This document shows positions 26,158 through 34,073 of a stretch of DNA of 64,000 nucleotides, piece by piece (position 1 is the first letter of the stretch; each line of letters starts with the position of its first letter). A program made the position numbers and the translations under genes. Where the stretch lies: positions 10,823-74,822 of the forward strand of contig NZ_JAKOPM010000011.1 in the NCBI RefSeq assembly GCF_022288805.1, given 5' to 3'. The notes below the pieces were generated by a model that did no database searches, was not told the DNA's origin, and was given only the letters and a program-made list of their open reading frames with translations. Source of the stretch: Corynebacterium yonathiae (GTDB lineage: Bacteria; Actinomycetota; Actinomycetes; Mycobacteriales; Mycobacteriaceae).

Positions 26158-26703
26158 ATGTCTCGTATCGGCATCATCATCGGCACTACCCGCGATAACT
26201 CGGCCGGCAAGGTCGTGGGTGAGTGGCTTTATGATCTTGCCCAGGGGCGCCAGGATGGGGTGGAGTACACCTTGCTGGACCTCAAGGAGTTTGATGTTCC
26301 GCTGCTGACCACTGACGTCATTCCTGCCACCGCCAATAAGCAGTATGCGGATGAAAAGGTGCAGGCTTGGTCTGATGCAGTGGATGCCTGCGATGGCTTC
26401 GTATTTGTTACCCCGGAGTACAACCGCTCGGTGCCGGGTCCGTTCAAGAATGCCTTCGACTGCTTGGCCGGGGAGTGGACCGGCAAGCCAGTCGCGTTCG
26501 CCGGTTACGGTCCAGCGGGCGCAATCCGCGGCGTGGAAGCATGGCGCACCATCGTGGTCAACTTCTCCATGCCGCAGCTGCGCAATCAGCTCGACTTCGG
26601 TTTCTTTACTGACTGGACCGAAGGCGAATTCCGCCCCGTGGATGCCAAGGTAGAACGCACCAATTCCTTGCTGGCCGAGCTGGAAGATGCCGTTACTGCC
26701 TAG
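26158..26703 (+). CDS. NADPH-dependent FMN reductase
   Basis: 181 residues. FMN-binding loop GTTRDNSAGKVVGEW, VTPEYNRSVPGPFKNAFDCL and GYGPAGAIRGVEAWR are flavodoxin-like NADPH:FMN reductase motifs. Probable role is supplying reduced flavin or reducing quinones. Strong ribosome-binding site GGAAAGAAGG. Lies 38 bases after alkB and may share its transcript. Confidence 0.88.
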   Translation: MSRIGIIIGTTRDNSAGKVVGEWLYDLAQGRQDGVEYTLLDLKEFDVPLLTTDVIPATANKQYADEKVQAWSDAVDACDGFVFVTPEYNRSVPGPFKNAFDCLAGEWTGKPVAFAGYGPAGAIRGVEAWRTIVVNFSMPQLRNQLDFGFFTDWTEGEFRPVDAKVERTNSLLAELEDAVTA

Positions 26704-26714
26704 TCAGTTCGCAC

Positions 26715-26778
26715 TGCGGCCACGTTCTGGCCCCGCAATAGGTGAACGAGACCGATAACGTGGCCGCACGTTGGTCTC
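26715..26778. repeat. Interleaved inverted repeats (possible pseudoknot)
   Basis: TGCGGCCACGT (26715-26725) pairs exactly with ACGTGGCCGCA (26758-26768). GAGACC (26748-26753), inside that loop, pairs with GGTCTC (26773-26778) outside it, so the two stems interleave as in a pseudoknot. It lies in the 3' region of the FMN reductase gene. Confidence 0.45.
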
Positions 26779-26788
26779 TTACAACAAT

Positions 26789-26824
26789 TCAGCCCCCGCG
26801 CTCTTTCCGAGCAGCGGGGGCTGA
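26789..26824. terminator. Bidirectional terminator between FMN reductase and betB
   Basis: TCAGCCCCCGC (26789-26799) pairs perfectly with GCGGGGGCTGA (26814-26824). It sits between convergent genes and could serve both. Confidence 0.75.
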
Positions 26825-26844
26825 CTATTAGGTGGCCGGCTTAG

Positions 26845-28422
26845 TTACTGCAGGCCAAATTGATCCCAAGCGGCAGGGGAGAGGTTCTGGTACACGTGTT
26901 TGTGCTCCTGGTACTCGGCCAAGCCGGTGGGGCCAAGCTCGCGGCCGTTGCCGGACTGCTTGAAGCCGCCCCACTCTGCCTGCGGCAGGTACGGGTGGAA
27001 GTCGTTGATCCAGATGGTGCCGTGGCGCAGGGCGCGGGCTACGCGCTCGGCGCGGCCGGCGTCGGAAGTGTAGACAGCGCCTGCCAAGCCGTACTCGGTG
27101 TCATTCGCGATGGCGATGGCCTCCTCCTCGGTGGTGAAGGTCTCGATGGTCACGGTCGGGCCGAAGGCCTCGTCGTGGACGCAGTCCATCTTGCGGGTAG
27201 CTCCGTCAATGATGGTCGGCAGGTAGTAGACACCAGCGCCCAAGTCGGTGTTGCCGGTGCCGTGCTGGCCATTGGTGTCCTCGCTGGTGGCGGCGCGGCC
27301 ACCGGTGAGGATCTTGGCGCCCTGCTCGCGAGCCTTGTCCACGTAGGCAGCAACCTTCTCGCGGTGCTCGGCGGAGATGAGCGGGCCGGTCTCGGCCTTG
27401 TCATCGGTCGGGCCGCCGATCTTGATCTTATTGGCGCGCTCTACTAAGGCGTCGACGAACTTATCGTGCAGGGACTCTTCTACGACGATGCGGGAGCCTG
27501 CGGAGCAGACCTGGCCGGAGTGGAAGAAGGCGCCATTGAGGGCGTTGTCCACGGCGACGTCGAAATCAGCATCGGCGAAGATGACGTTCGGGTTCTTGCC
27601 GCCGAGCTCGAGCGCGGTGCGCTTGACGGTCTCCGCCGCATTCTTGGCGATGATCTTGCCGGTGACCAGGCCACCGGTGAAGGAAACCATGTCTACATCA
27701 GGGTGCTGGGAGAGCGGGTTACCGCAGTTAGCGCCGGCGCCGGTAATGAGGTTGCCTACGCCGTCCGGCAGACCGCACTCCTTGAGGGCGGCCATGAGCA
27801 GCATCGCGGTGTGCGGGGTGAGCTCTGCCTGCTTGAGGACGAAGGTATTGCCGGCAGCCAGGGCCGGACCGACCTTCCAGGAGACCTGCAGCAGCGGGTA
27901 GTTCCATGGCGTAATCAGGCCGCAGACACCGACGGGCTCGGCGTCGATGCGGGAGCGCAGGTTGGGATCCTGCGGGTCGACTACGCGGCCGGCCTGGTGC
28001 TGGGCCAGGGTGCCGAAGTACTCGAAGGCGTTGGCAATGTCATCCATATCACCCAAGGACTCCTCGTAGCGCTTGCCGGTATCAGCGGACTCGGCCTGAG
28101 CGAAAAGCTCCTTGTGCTCACGGATGAAATCGGCAACGCGGATGACGAGCTTGCCGCGCTCGGCGGACGGGGTATTGGCCCACTCGCCGTTATCGAAGGT
28201 TTCCCGGGCAACCTTGATGGCGCGCTCGGTGTCCTCGTCGGATGCCTCGGAAACTAAACCGACGGTGGAACCATCGGCCGGGCAGATGATGGTGCGGGTC
28301 TCGCCGCTCTGGGCGGCTTCCCACTTACCGTTGATGAACAGGGACTTCGGGGCGCCATCAGCATGCACGCCCTTCAGCAAATCGGTCTGGGTGGGGTCGA
28401 ACAAAGTGTTCTGGGTGCTCAA
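26845..28422 (-). CDS. betB: Betaine-aldehyde dehydrogenase
   Basis: 525 residues from a TTG start with AGAAAGG about ten bases upstream. NAD-dependent aldehyde dehydrogenase motifs: TPWNYPLLQVSWKVGPALAA, VSFTGGLVTGK, catalytic Glu in LELGGKNPNV and Cys in FFHSGQVCSAGSR. It oxidises betaine aldehyde to glycine betaine, an osmoprotectant. Sits 45 bases after the BCCT transporter on the same strand and is divergent from betA, completing a choline-to-betaine unit. Confidence 0.9.
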   Translation of the reverse strand: MSTQNTLFDPTQTDLLKGVHADGAPKSLFINGKWEAAQSGETRTIICPADGSTVGLVSEASDEDTERAIKVARETFDNGEWANTPSAERGKLVIRVADFIREHKELFAQAESADTGKRYEESLGDMDDIANAFEYFGTLAQHQAGRVVDPQDPNLRSRIDAEPVGVCGLITPWNYPLLQVSWKVGPALAAGNTFVLKQAELTPHTAMLLMAALKECGLPDGVGNLITGAGANCGNPLSQHPDVDMVSFTGGLVTGKIIAKNAAETVKRTALELGGKNPNVIFADADFDVAVDNALNGAFFHSGQVCSAGSRIVVEESLHDKFVDALVERANKIKIGGPTDDKAETGPLISAEHREKVAAYVDKAREQGAKILTGGRAATSEDTNGQHGTGNTDLGAGVYYLPTIIDGATRKMDCVHDEAFGPTVTIETFTTEEEAIAIANDTEYGLAGAVYTSDAGRAERVARALRHGTIWINDFHPYLPQAEWGGFKQSGNGRELGPTGLAEYQEHKHVYQNLSPAAWDQFGLQ

Positions 28423-28467
28423 GTGAAAAGCAACCTTTCTCTCATAGAGGTAGTTGTAAGGGCCAGC

Positions 28468-30717
28468 TTAGCTATCTTCGCGCCAGGTGCGCTCGGGCTC
28501 GGCGCCATCGGAGACATCGGAGTCGCCCGGCTGGGTCTGCTGCATGTAGAGGAAGGCCAAGTGACGCTCATAAAGATCCAGCACATTGTTAATGATCTGG
28601 TTCTCGGAATAGCCGTAGACGTCATAGCCCAGCGAACCGGTCATATCGTAGACCTCGAGGCGGTAGTACTCGTCGCCTTCGCCCGCGCTGAAGTCGGGGC
28701 GCTCGGCCGCTACCGGGAAGAGCTGGTAGCGGAACATGCGCTCATTGTGCAGCTTTACTTCTAGGTCGAGCTGGGGCAGTTCGACGTCGGGAAGCTCGCT
28801 GGTGAGCAAGATGGCGTCATAGCCACGGGTACGCATGTGGGTAGCAACCTGCTCCAAAGCGTAGGTGGCGGTATCGCGCAGGTAGGTATCCATCTCCTGC
28901 TTGGAGGGGTAGGTATTGGCGCGGTCGAGGCGGTTCTTCCACAGGTTGGAATCCGAAGGCTCGCGCTCAGTACGGGAAGAAATCACGCCGTGTATAGCGG
29001 TGGTGCGGGCCTCGCGCTGCACGTTTTCAAGGCGCAGGGACTTCCACAGGGAGAACATGATGAGGTAGACCACGAACGCGAAGGGCAGGCCCATCACGAC
29101 GGTCGCGGACTGCACGGTGGCAATGCCGTCGATCTGCAGCAGCGCCAAGGTCAGCGCACCTACGGTCACGGACCAGAAGATGCGCAGCCAGCGCGCGCCA
29201 TCCTGACGGTTATCGGTGATGCGGGAGGTGAAGTTGGACATCACCAGCGCGCCGGAGTCGGCTGAGGTGATATAGAGCAGCAAGCCAATAAAGGTGGTCA
29301 AGAAGATGACGATGCCAGAGCCTGGGAACTCGTGCAGCATGTCATAGAAGCCCTGTTCCGGCACGTTGATCGCGTTTTCGGCGAACTCGGGGTAGTCACC
29401 GGAGCGGACCATGTCCAGGGCGGTATTACCGAAGAAGGACATCCACATCAGGATGAACAGGAACGGGAAGGTCAGGGTGCCAAAGATGAACTGGCGCAGG
29501 GTGCGGCCGCGGGAGATGCGGGCCAGGAAGAGGCCGACGAAGGTAGCCCAGGCAATCCACCATGCCCAGAAGAAGAGGGTCCAGGACTGCATCCAGGTAT
29601 CCACGTTGGCTTGGTCATCGGCAAAGGCGAAGGTTTCCATGGTCCAAGATGGGAACTTCGAGACATAGTCACCGATATTGGTCACGATGGCATCGAAGAG
29701 GTAGGCGGTCTTGCCAAAGACCACGACGTAGATCATCAGTGCAATGGCCAGGTAGACGTTCAGCTCGGAGAGGAAGCGAATACCCTTATCCACGCCGGAT
29801 ACGGCCGAGAGGGTGGCAATAGTGATGGCGATGATGATGAGCGCGGCCTGCAGACCGAAGCCCTGCTCAATGCCGAAGATGAGGTGGAAGCCATAGGACA
29901 GCTGCACCACACCGATACCCAGGGAGGCGGTCACACCGAAGACGGTGCCTAGCATGGCGGCGATGTCTACCGCGGAGCCGATAGGGCCGTGCACGCGCTT
30001 GCCGATGAGCGGGTAGAGCGCGGAGCGGATAGCTAGCGGCATATTGAGGCGGTAGGCAAAATAACCGAAGGCCATGCCCATCAGGGCGTAAAGAGCCCAG
30101 CCAGTCAGGCCATAGTGGAACATGGCGTAGACCACGGCTTCCTTGGCGGCTTCCATGGTCTCGCCGTCACCCACCGGTGGCTGCATGTACATGGTCACCG
30201 GCTCGGCCACGGCGAAGAACATGAGGTCCACGCCGATGCCGGCGGCAAAGAGCATGGACGCCCAGGAGAAGGTATTGAATTTCGGCCGCGAGTGGTCCGG
30301 TCCGAGGCGGATATTGCCAGCATTGGAAAAGGCAATATAGAGCACGAAGACCACGGCGATGGTGGCGGTAAGGACATAGAACCAGCCGAGGTTGTGGCCG
30401 ATCCAGCCGGTGACGCTAGCCAGGGTTTCCGCCGCGGAATCACGGCCGAGCCCGGCATAGAGCGCCATGGCGATAATGAGGACGCCGGAGATGATAAATA
30501 CCGGCCAGTTTGTCTTGGGGGCAGGGACCTGATCCGCGCCTACGGCATCGCCGGTTTCAGCTTTGTAGCTGCCGACGAGGGCACGAACTTGGTAGCGCGG
30601 GCTGCGCTTCTTGGGCTCTCCAGATGGGGTTGCGAGAGAGGTGTTTTTACCCCCTTGTTGGGGGTCTTTACTTGAAGTGTGAGACTCCTCAGGATCGTGA
30701 GGGGCAAAGTTAGCCAT
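28468..30717 (-). CDS. betT: BCCT-family choline transporter
   Basis: 749 residues. Twelve membrane segments with the family Trp-rich segment WTLFFWAWWIAWATFVGLFL. An extended hydrophilic N-terminus (~70 residues) and a ~190-residue C-terminal cytosolic domain follow BetT-like proteins, where the tail senses osmotic stress. Choline is the likely substrate because betB and betA flank it. The ATG at 30717 lies ~250 bases from the divergent promoter area. Confidence 0.88.
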   Translation of the reverse strand: MANFAPHDPEESHTSSKDPQQGGKNTSLATPSGEPKKRSPRYQVRALVGSYKAETGDAVGADQVPAPKTNWPVFIISGVLIIAMALYAGLGRDSAAETLASVTGWIGHNLGWFYVLTATIAVVFVLYIAFSNAGNIRLGPDHSRPKFNTFSWASMLFAAGIGVDLMFFAVAEPVTMYMQPPVGDGETMEAAKEAVVYAMFHYGLTGWALYALMGMAFGYFAYRLNMPLAIRSALYPLIGKRVHGPIGSAVDIAAMLGTVFGVTASLGIGVVQLSYGFHLIFGIEQGFGLQAALIIIAITIATLSAVSGVDKGIRFLSELNVYLAIALMIYVVVFGKTAYLFDAIVTNIGDYVSKFPSWTMETFAFADDQANVDTWMQSWTLFFWAWWIAWATFVGLFLARISRGRTLRQFIFGTLTFPFLFILMWMSFFGNTALDMVRSGDYPEFAENAINVPEQGFYDMLHEFPGSGIVIFLTTFIGLLLYITSADSGALVMSNFTSRITDNRQDGARWLRIFWSVTVGALTLALLQIDGIATVQSATVVMGLPFAFVVYLIMFSLWKSLRLENVQREARTTAIHGVISSRTEREPSDSNLWKNRLDRANTYPSKQEMDTYLRDTATYALEQVATHMRTRGYDAILLTSELPDVELPQLDLEVKLHNERMFRYQLFPVAAERPDFSAGEGDEYYRLEVYDMTGSLGYDVYGYSENQIINNVLDLYERHLAFLYMQQTQPGDSDVSDGAEPERTWREDS

Positions 30718-31050
30718 CTACTTCTCCTATTGTTGGTTGTTTTGGGCCGAATCTTTCGCACGGGTGCCCCAAAATGCTCACAAGATCGCAGGGAGAGATA
30801 GGTGAGTGAAATGAATCATATTCGGGCGAACTATGCGCAAAGACTTCGGATTTCATCTCCAGAGACATCCATCCGGACAAGGTAAATATACATTAAGATG
30901 GGCAAACTTCTAGAGGGATGTGTACTCTGGAGGTAGTGCCCGCACATAAGGCGATGTGAATAAATACAGACTTTTGTATAAATTACAATATTTTCACTTC
31001 CGGTGGGGCGATCTTGACGTGTGAAATATTTCACAGAAAGAAGGGGATTT
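30718..31050. other. Divergent control region between betT and betA
   Basis: No gene. An A+T-rich core at 30960-31000 carries TTGTA-N5-TACAA (30974-30988), with TACAAT (30984-30989) usable as -10 toward betA and TATACA on the other strand toward betT. A GlxR/CRP palindrome lies downstream of it. The betT leader would be long (~250 bases). No betI-like repressor gene is nearby. Confidence 0.5.
31020..31035. promoter_or_regulatory. Perfect GlxR/CRP-type operator before betA
   Basis: TGTGAAATATTTCACA is an exact 16-base palindrome and a full match to TGTGA-N6-TCACA, the binding consensus of CRP and of corynebacterial GlxR. It is 15 bases before the betA ATG and downstream of the likely promoter, so binding would be expected to repress betA. 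Confidence 0.75.
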
Positions 31051-32826
31051 ATGGGTTTTATGGACAAGCTGACCAAGAAGCGTTCCGCTAAAAAGGTCAC
31101 CGATGAAGTAAGCGACGTAGTCGTCGTTGGCGGTGGCTCCGCAGGCTCCGTCATCGCCGCACGCCTGACCGAAGACAAGAACACCCGCGTGCTGGTCCTC
31201 GAGGCCGGCCGCCCAGATTCCCTGTGGGATCTGTTCATTCACATGCCATCCGGTTTCTCTTTCCCAATCGGTGCAAAGAACTATGACTGGATGTACGAGT
31301 CCGATCCGGAGCCGGAGATGAACGGCCGCCGCGTCTACCATGCCCGCGGCAAGGTTCTCGGCGGATCTTCTTCCATCAACGGCATGATCTACCAGCGCGG
31401 TAACCCGATGGACTATGAGAAGTGGGGCCAGAACCCGGGCATGGAGAACTGGGACTTCGCCCACTGCCTGCCGTACTTCAACCGCATGGAAACCGCCGCT
31501 GCGGCCGAGCCGAACGATCCGCGCCGTGGCCACGATGGCCCGCTGTACCTCTCCCGCGGTCCGGCTACCTCCGAGCTCTTCCAGGCCCTGTTCAAGTCTG
31601 TGCAGGAAGCCGGCTACAACCTGACCAATGACGTCAATGGTTACCGCCAGGAAGGCTTCGCTCCGTTCGACCGTAATATTAAGAACGGCAAGCGCTGGTC
31701 CGCTGCCCGCGCTTACCTCTACCCCAACATGGATCGCGAGAACCTCGAGATCCGCACCCGCGCATTTACCACCAAGATCCTCTTCGAGGGACAGAAGGCC
31801 GTCGGCGTCGAGTACGAGTGGCAGGGCGGCGTTCACCGCGTTTATGCCGAAAAGATCGTGCTGTCCGCCGGTGCCATTAACACCCCGCAGCTGCTGGAAA
31901 TCTCCGGCATTGGTGACCGTGAGATTCTGGAGAAGCACGGCATCGACGTCGTCAAGCACCTGCCGGGTGTGGGCGAGAACCTGCAGGACCACCTCGAGGT
32001 CTACATCCAGTATGAGACCACCAAGTCCACCGCGTCCTCCCAGCCTTACCTGGATAAGTGGCGCTGGCCGTTCATGGGCCTGCAGTGGCTGCTGACCCAC
32101 AAGGGCCCGGTTGCTACCTCCCACTTTGAGGGCGGCGGCTTCGTGCGCTCCAATGAGAATGAGGATTACCCGAACCTCATGTTCCACTTCCTGCCGATGG
32201 CCGTGCGCTACGACGGCCAGAAGGCGGACGTCAAGCACGGCTTCCAGTGGCACGTGGGCCCGATGTTCTCCGATACCAAGGGCCACGTTCACATCAAGAG
32301 CGCCGATATCCACGACAAGCCGTCCATCCTCTTCAACTACCTGAAGACCGACCAGGACCGCCGCGAGTGGGTTGAGGCCGTACGCGTTGCCCGCTCCCTG
32401 CTGGATACCAAGGCTATGGAAGAGGTAGGCGCCCGCGAGTTCAGCCCGGGCCCGGATGTCCAGACCGACGAGGAGATCCTGGAGTGGGTCCGCAACGATG
32501 GCGAGACCGCGCTGCACCCATCGTGCACCGCCAAGATGGGCGCGGAGTCCGATCCTATGGCCGTAGTTAACCCAGACACCATGGGTGTATGGGGCGTCGA
32601 AGGCCTCTACATTGCGGATGCCTCCGTCTTCCCGTCCGTGACCAACGGCAATATCTACGCCCCAACCATGATGGTGGGTGAGAAGGCTGCCGACCTCATC
32701 GCCGGCCGTACCCCGCTCGAGCCGAACCACGCTGAGTGGTACAAGGCCAAGCAGGATATGCCGCTCTATGCTGAGGGCGAAGCAGTCCGCGATCACAAGC
32801 ACTCCATCCAGGGCGCTGACCACTAA
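31051..32826 (+). CDS. betA: Choline dehydrogenase (GMC oxidoreductase)
   Basis: 591 residues. FAD-binding [18 protein letters not shown] near residue 25, [14 protein letters not shown] and the second GMC signature [15 protein letters not shown]; active-site His in [11 protein letters not shown] near the C-terminus. It oxidises choline to betaine aldehyde at the membrane or in the cytosol. The ATG at 31051 follows AGAAAGAAGGGG; an upstream GTG at 31021 lies within the operator palindrome and is unlikely. BetT imports choline and BetB completes the path. Confidence 0.92.
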   Translation: MGFMDKLTKKRSAKKVTDEVSDVVVVGGGSAGSVIAARLTEDKNTRVLVLEAGRPDSLWDLFIHMPSGFSFPIGAKNYDWMYESDPEPEMNGRRVYHARGKVLGGSSSINGMIYQRGNPMDYEKWGQNPGMENWDFAHCLPYFNRMETAAAAEPNDPRRGHDGPLYLSRGPATSELFQALFKSVQEAGYNLTNDVNGYRQEGFAPFDRNIKNGKRWSAARAYLYPNMDRENLEIRTRAFTTKILFEGQKAVGVEYEWQGGVHRVYAEKIVLSAGAINTPQLLEISGIGDREILEKHGIDVVKHLPGVGENLQDHLEVYIQYETTKSTASSQPYLDKWRWPFMGLQWLLTHKGPVATSHFEGGGFVRSNENEDYPNLMFHFLPMAVRYDGQKADVKHGFQWHVGPMFSDTKGHVHIKSADIHDKPSILFNYLKTDQDRREWVEAVRVARSLLDTKAMEEVGAREFSPGPDVQTDEEILEWVRNDGETALHPSCTAKMGAESDPMAVVNPDTMGVWGVEGLYIADASVFPSVTNGNIYAPTMMVGEKAADLIAGRTPLEPNHAEWYKAKQDMPLYAEGEAVRDHKHSIQGADH

Positions 32827-32849
32827 GCACCCCCGCGCCGGATGGCTGT

Positions 32850-32884
32850 AGCGCCGCGTTCCCTTTTCCTGGGGGCGCGGCGCT
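32850..32884 (+). terminator. Terminator after betA
   Basis: AGCGCCGCG (32850-32858) pairs with CGCGGCGCT (32876-32884), followed by TTTGCTT. Confidence 0.75.
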
Positions 32885-33006
32885 TTTGCTTGCCGACGTC
32901 TCCCTTTCCCACCGCGTACCCCTCCGCCTGACCAGAACCATGATTTAATCGCCTCGCAAGGAACCAGGTCCAATGCAATGGGGCGCCAGAGTAAAGGAAG
33001 GCATTA

Positions 33007-33135
33007 ATGCTCAGCATTATCGCTCTAGTCATTAGTATCGTTTTCGCCGTTGCCGTTATTAAAAAGCTCGATGACATCGATGCGCACTTAAAGGAACTAC
33101 TCGCCTCGCGCGAAGATGGCGAAACACCGCGTTAA
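33007..33135 (+). CDS. 42-residue single-span membrane protein
   Basis: ATG preceded by AAAGGAAGG at a good distance. MLSIIALVISIVFAVAVI forms one membrane helix, followed by a charged tail KKLDDIDAHLKELLASREDG that could be an amphipathic helix. Too short for most gene callers. No family recognised. It follows the betA terminator and precedes the metal-resistance island. Confidence 0.6.
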   Translation: MLSIIALVISIVFAVAVIKKLDDIDAHLKELLASREDGETPR

Positions 33136-33663
33136 TCGTGCGGGTGGCTAAGGAGATGGTGAACAAATTTCGAATTAACCAACTGCAAAAGGCCCATACC
33201 GCCCGTGAAATGGAATTTTCCTGCGATGTAGCTTGAAGGCTATGGCTTCGTAGACCAAAGTGGTTTCCAAGCAGCAGTTCCAGTACTTCGTACGCAGGGT
33301 AGCCAACACTGCCGACTTCAAGGAAGTATCATTCCCGGATACCAGCGAAAAGAGTTAGTCATTTGGCTATTAGAAAGCTTCGCTACGTGTGGTTCGACCC
33401 GTACGCAATGTCCGTGAGTGTCTAGCCCTTGATGGAGAACCTGGTGTCAGTGTCGCTGGCCGCACCTACGCCGCCGTCATGTCCGCCGACACCCTGTTCA
33501 TCACCATCCCCACAGGGGTGGGTGTGGACATCCACGTGAAGATTCTGGAGAATTTCGCCGCCCACGTCGCCCCCGCGTTGAGTTGGCAGCCGAACCGCGA
33601 AGGACCAGTCATCGGCTATCCCATCGACTAATTCTTGCAGGTCGCAGGACTTTCGCGTGACTG
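33136..33663. other. Debris left of the cmtR island
   Basis: Several short open stretches that read like coding sequence are broken by stops, e.g. KQQFQYFVRRVANTADFKEV near 33260-33355 and a frame ending SWQPNREGPVIGYPID at 33631. None was recognised and none has a convincing start. Best seen as remnants of transferred DNA. Confidence 0.4.
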
Positions 33664-33664
33664 T

Positions 33665-33711
33665 TAGTTCAGCCCATTTTAAATAGTTCATCGCACACTG
33701 TATAGTTCAGC
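33665..33711 (+). promoter_or_regulatory. Three 19-base-spaced direct repeats before cmtR
   Basis: TAGTTCAGC (33665), TAGTTCATC (33684) and TAGTTCAGC (33703) recur at exactly 19-base steps. The last overlaps the TATAGT -10 box (33701-33706), seven bases before the cmtR ATG. They are candidate CmtR operators. A fourth copy (TAGTTCAGC) is at 36259-36267 beyond the ATPase gene. Confidence 0.55.
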
Positions 33712-33713
33712 GC

Positions 33714-34073
33714 ATGCTGACTATTGCTTCGCGCCTCGACGTCATGAACCGGCTCGGCCGGGCCATGGCTGATCCGACGCGCTCCCGAATCCTGCTAACC
33801 CTACTAGACGGTCCGAGCTACCCGGCCGTGCTCGCGCAGAGCTTGGATCTGACCCGCTCGAACGTCTCGAATCACCTATCCTGCCTGCGCGATTGTGGCA
33901 TTGTCGTAGCTGAGCCGGAGGGCCGCAAGACCCGCTACGAAATCGCCGATCCCCACCTCGCGGCAGCGCTCGAAGCGCTGGTCCACGCGACGCTGGTCGT
34001 CGACGAGAATGCCCCCTGTATCGACACTGAGTGCTCGGTGCCCGACTGCGGCGAGAAAGGAACGGACGCATGA
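33714..34073 (+). CDS. cmtR: CmtR-type Cd/Pb-sensing ArsR-family repressor
   Basis: 119 residues. The winged helix LDLTRSNVSNHLSCLRDCG and the sensor Cys at 57, 61 and 102 coincide with those of M. tuberculosis CmtR; two more Cys at 107 and 112 could add ligands. The metal-free form binds DNA and Cd or Pb releases it. The message is probably leaderless. ATGA overlap with the ATPase gene shows one operon and self-regulation through the repeats is expected. Confidence 0.92.
   Translation: MLTIASRLDVMNRLGRAMADPTRSRILLTLLDGPSYPAVLAQSLDLTRSNVSNHLSCLRDCGIVVAEPEGRKTRYEIADPHLAAALEALVHATLVVDENAPCIDTECSVPDCGEKGTDA

Noticed and set aside
30994..32973. 659-codon minus-strand frame opposite betA
   Set aside because: Shadow of the betA frame; product is compositionally odd and betA is clearly real.
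33389..33631. 80-codon plus-strand frame before cmtR
   Set aside because: Parts read like real protein but the start is unsupported and no family fits; kept only as debris.
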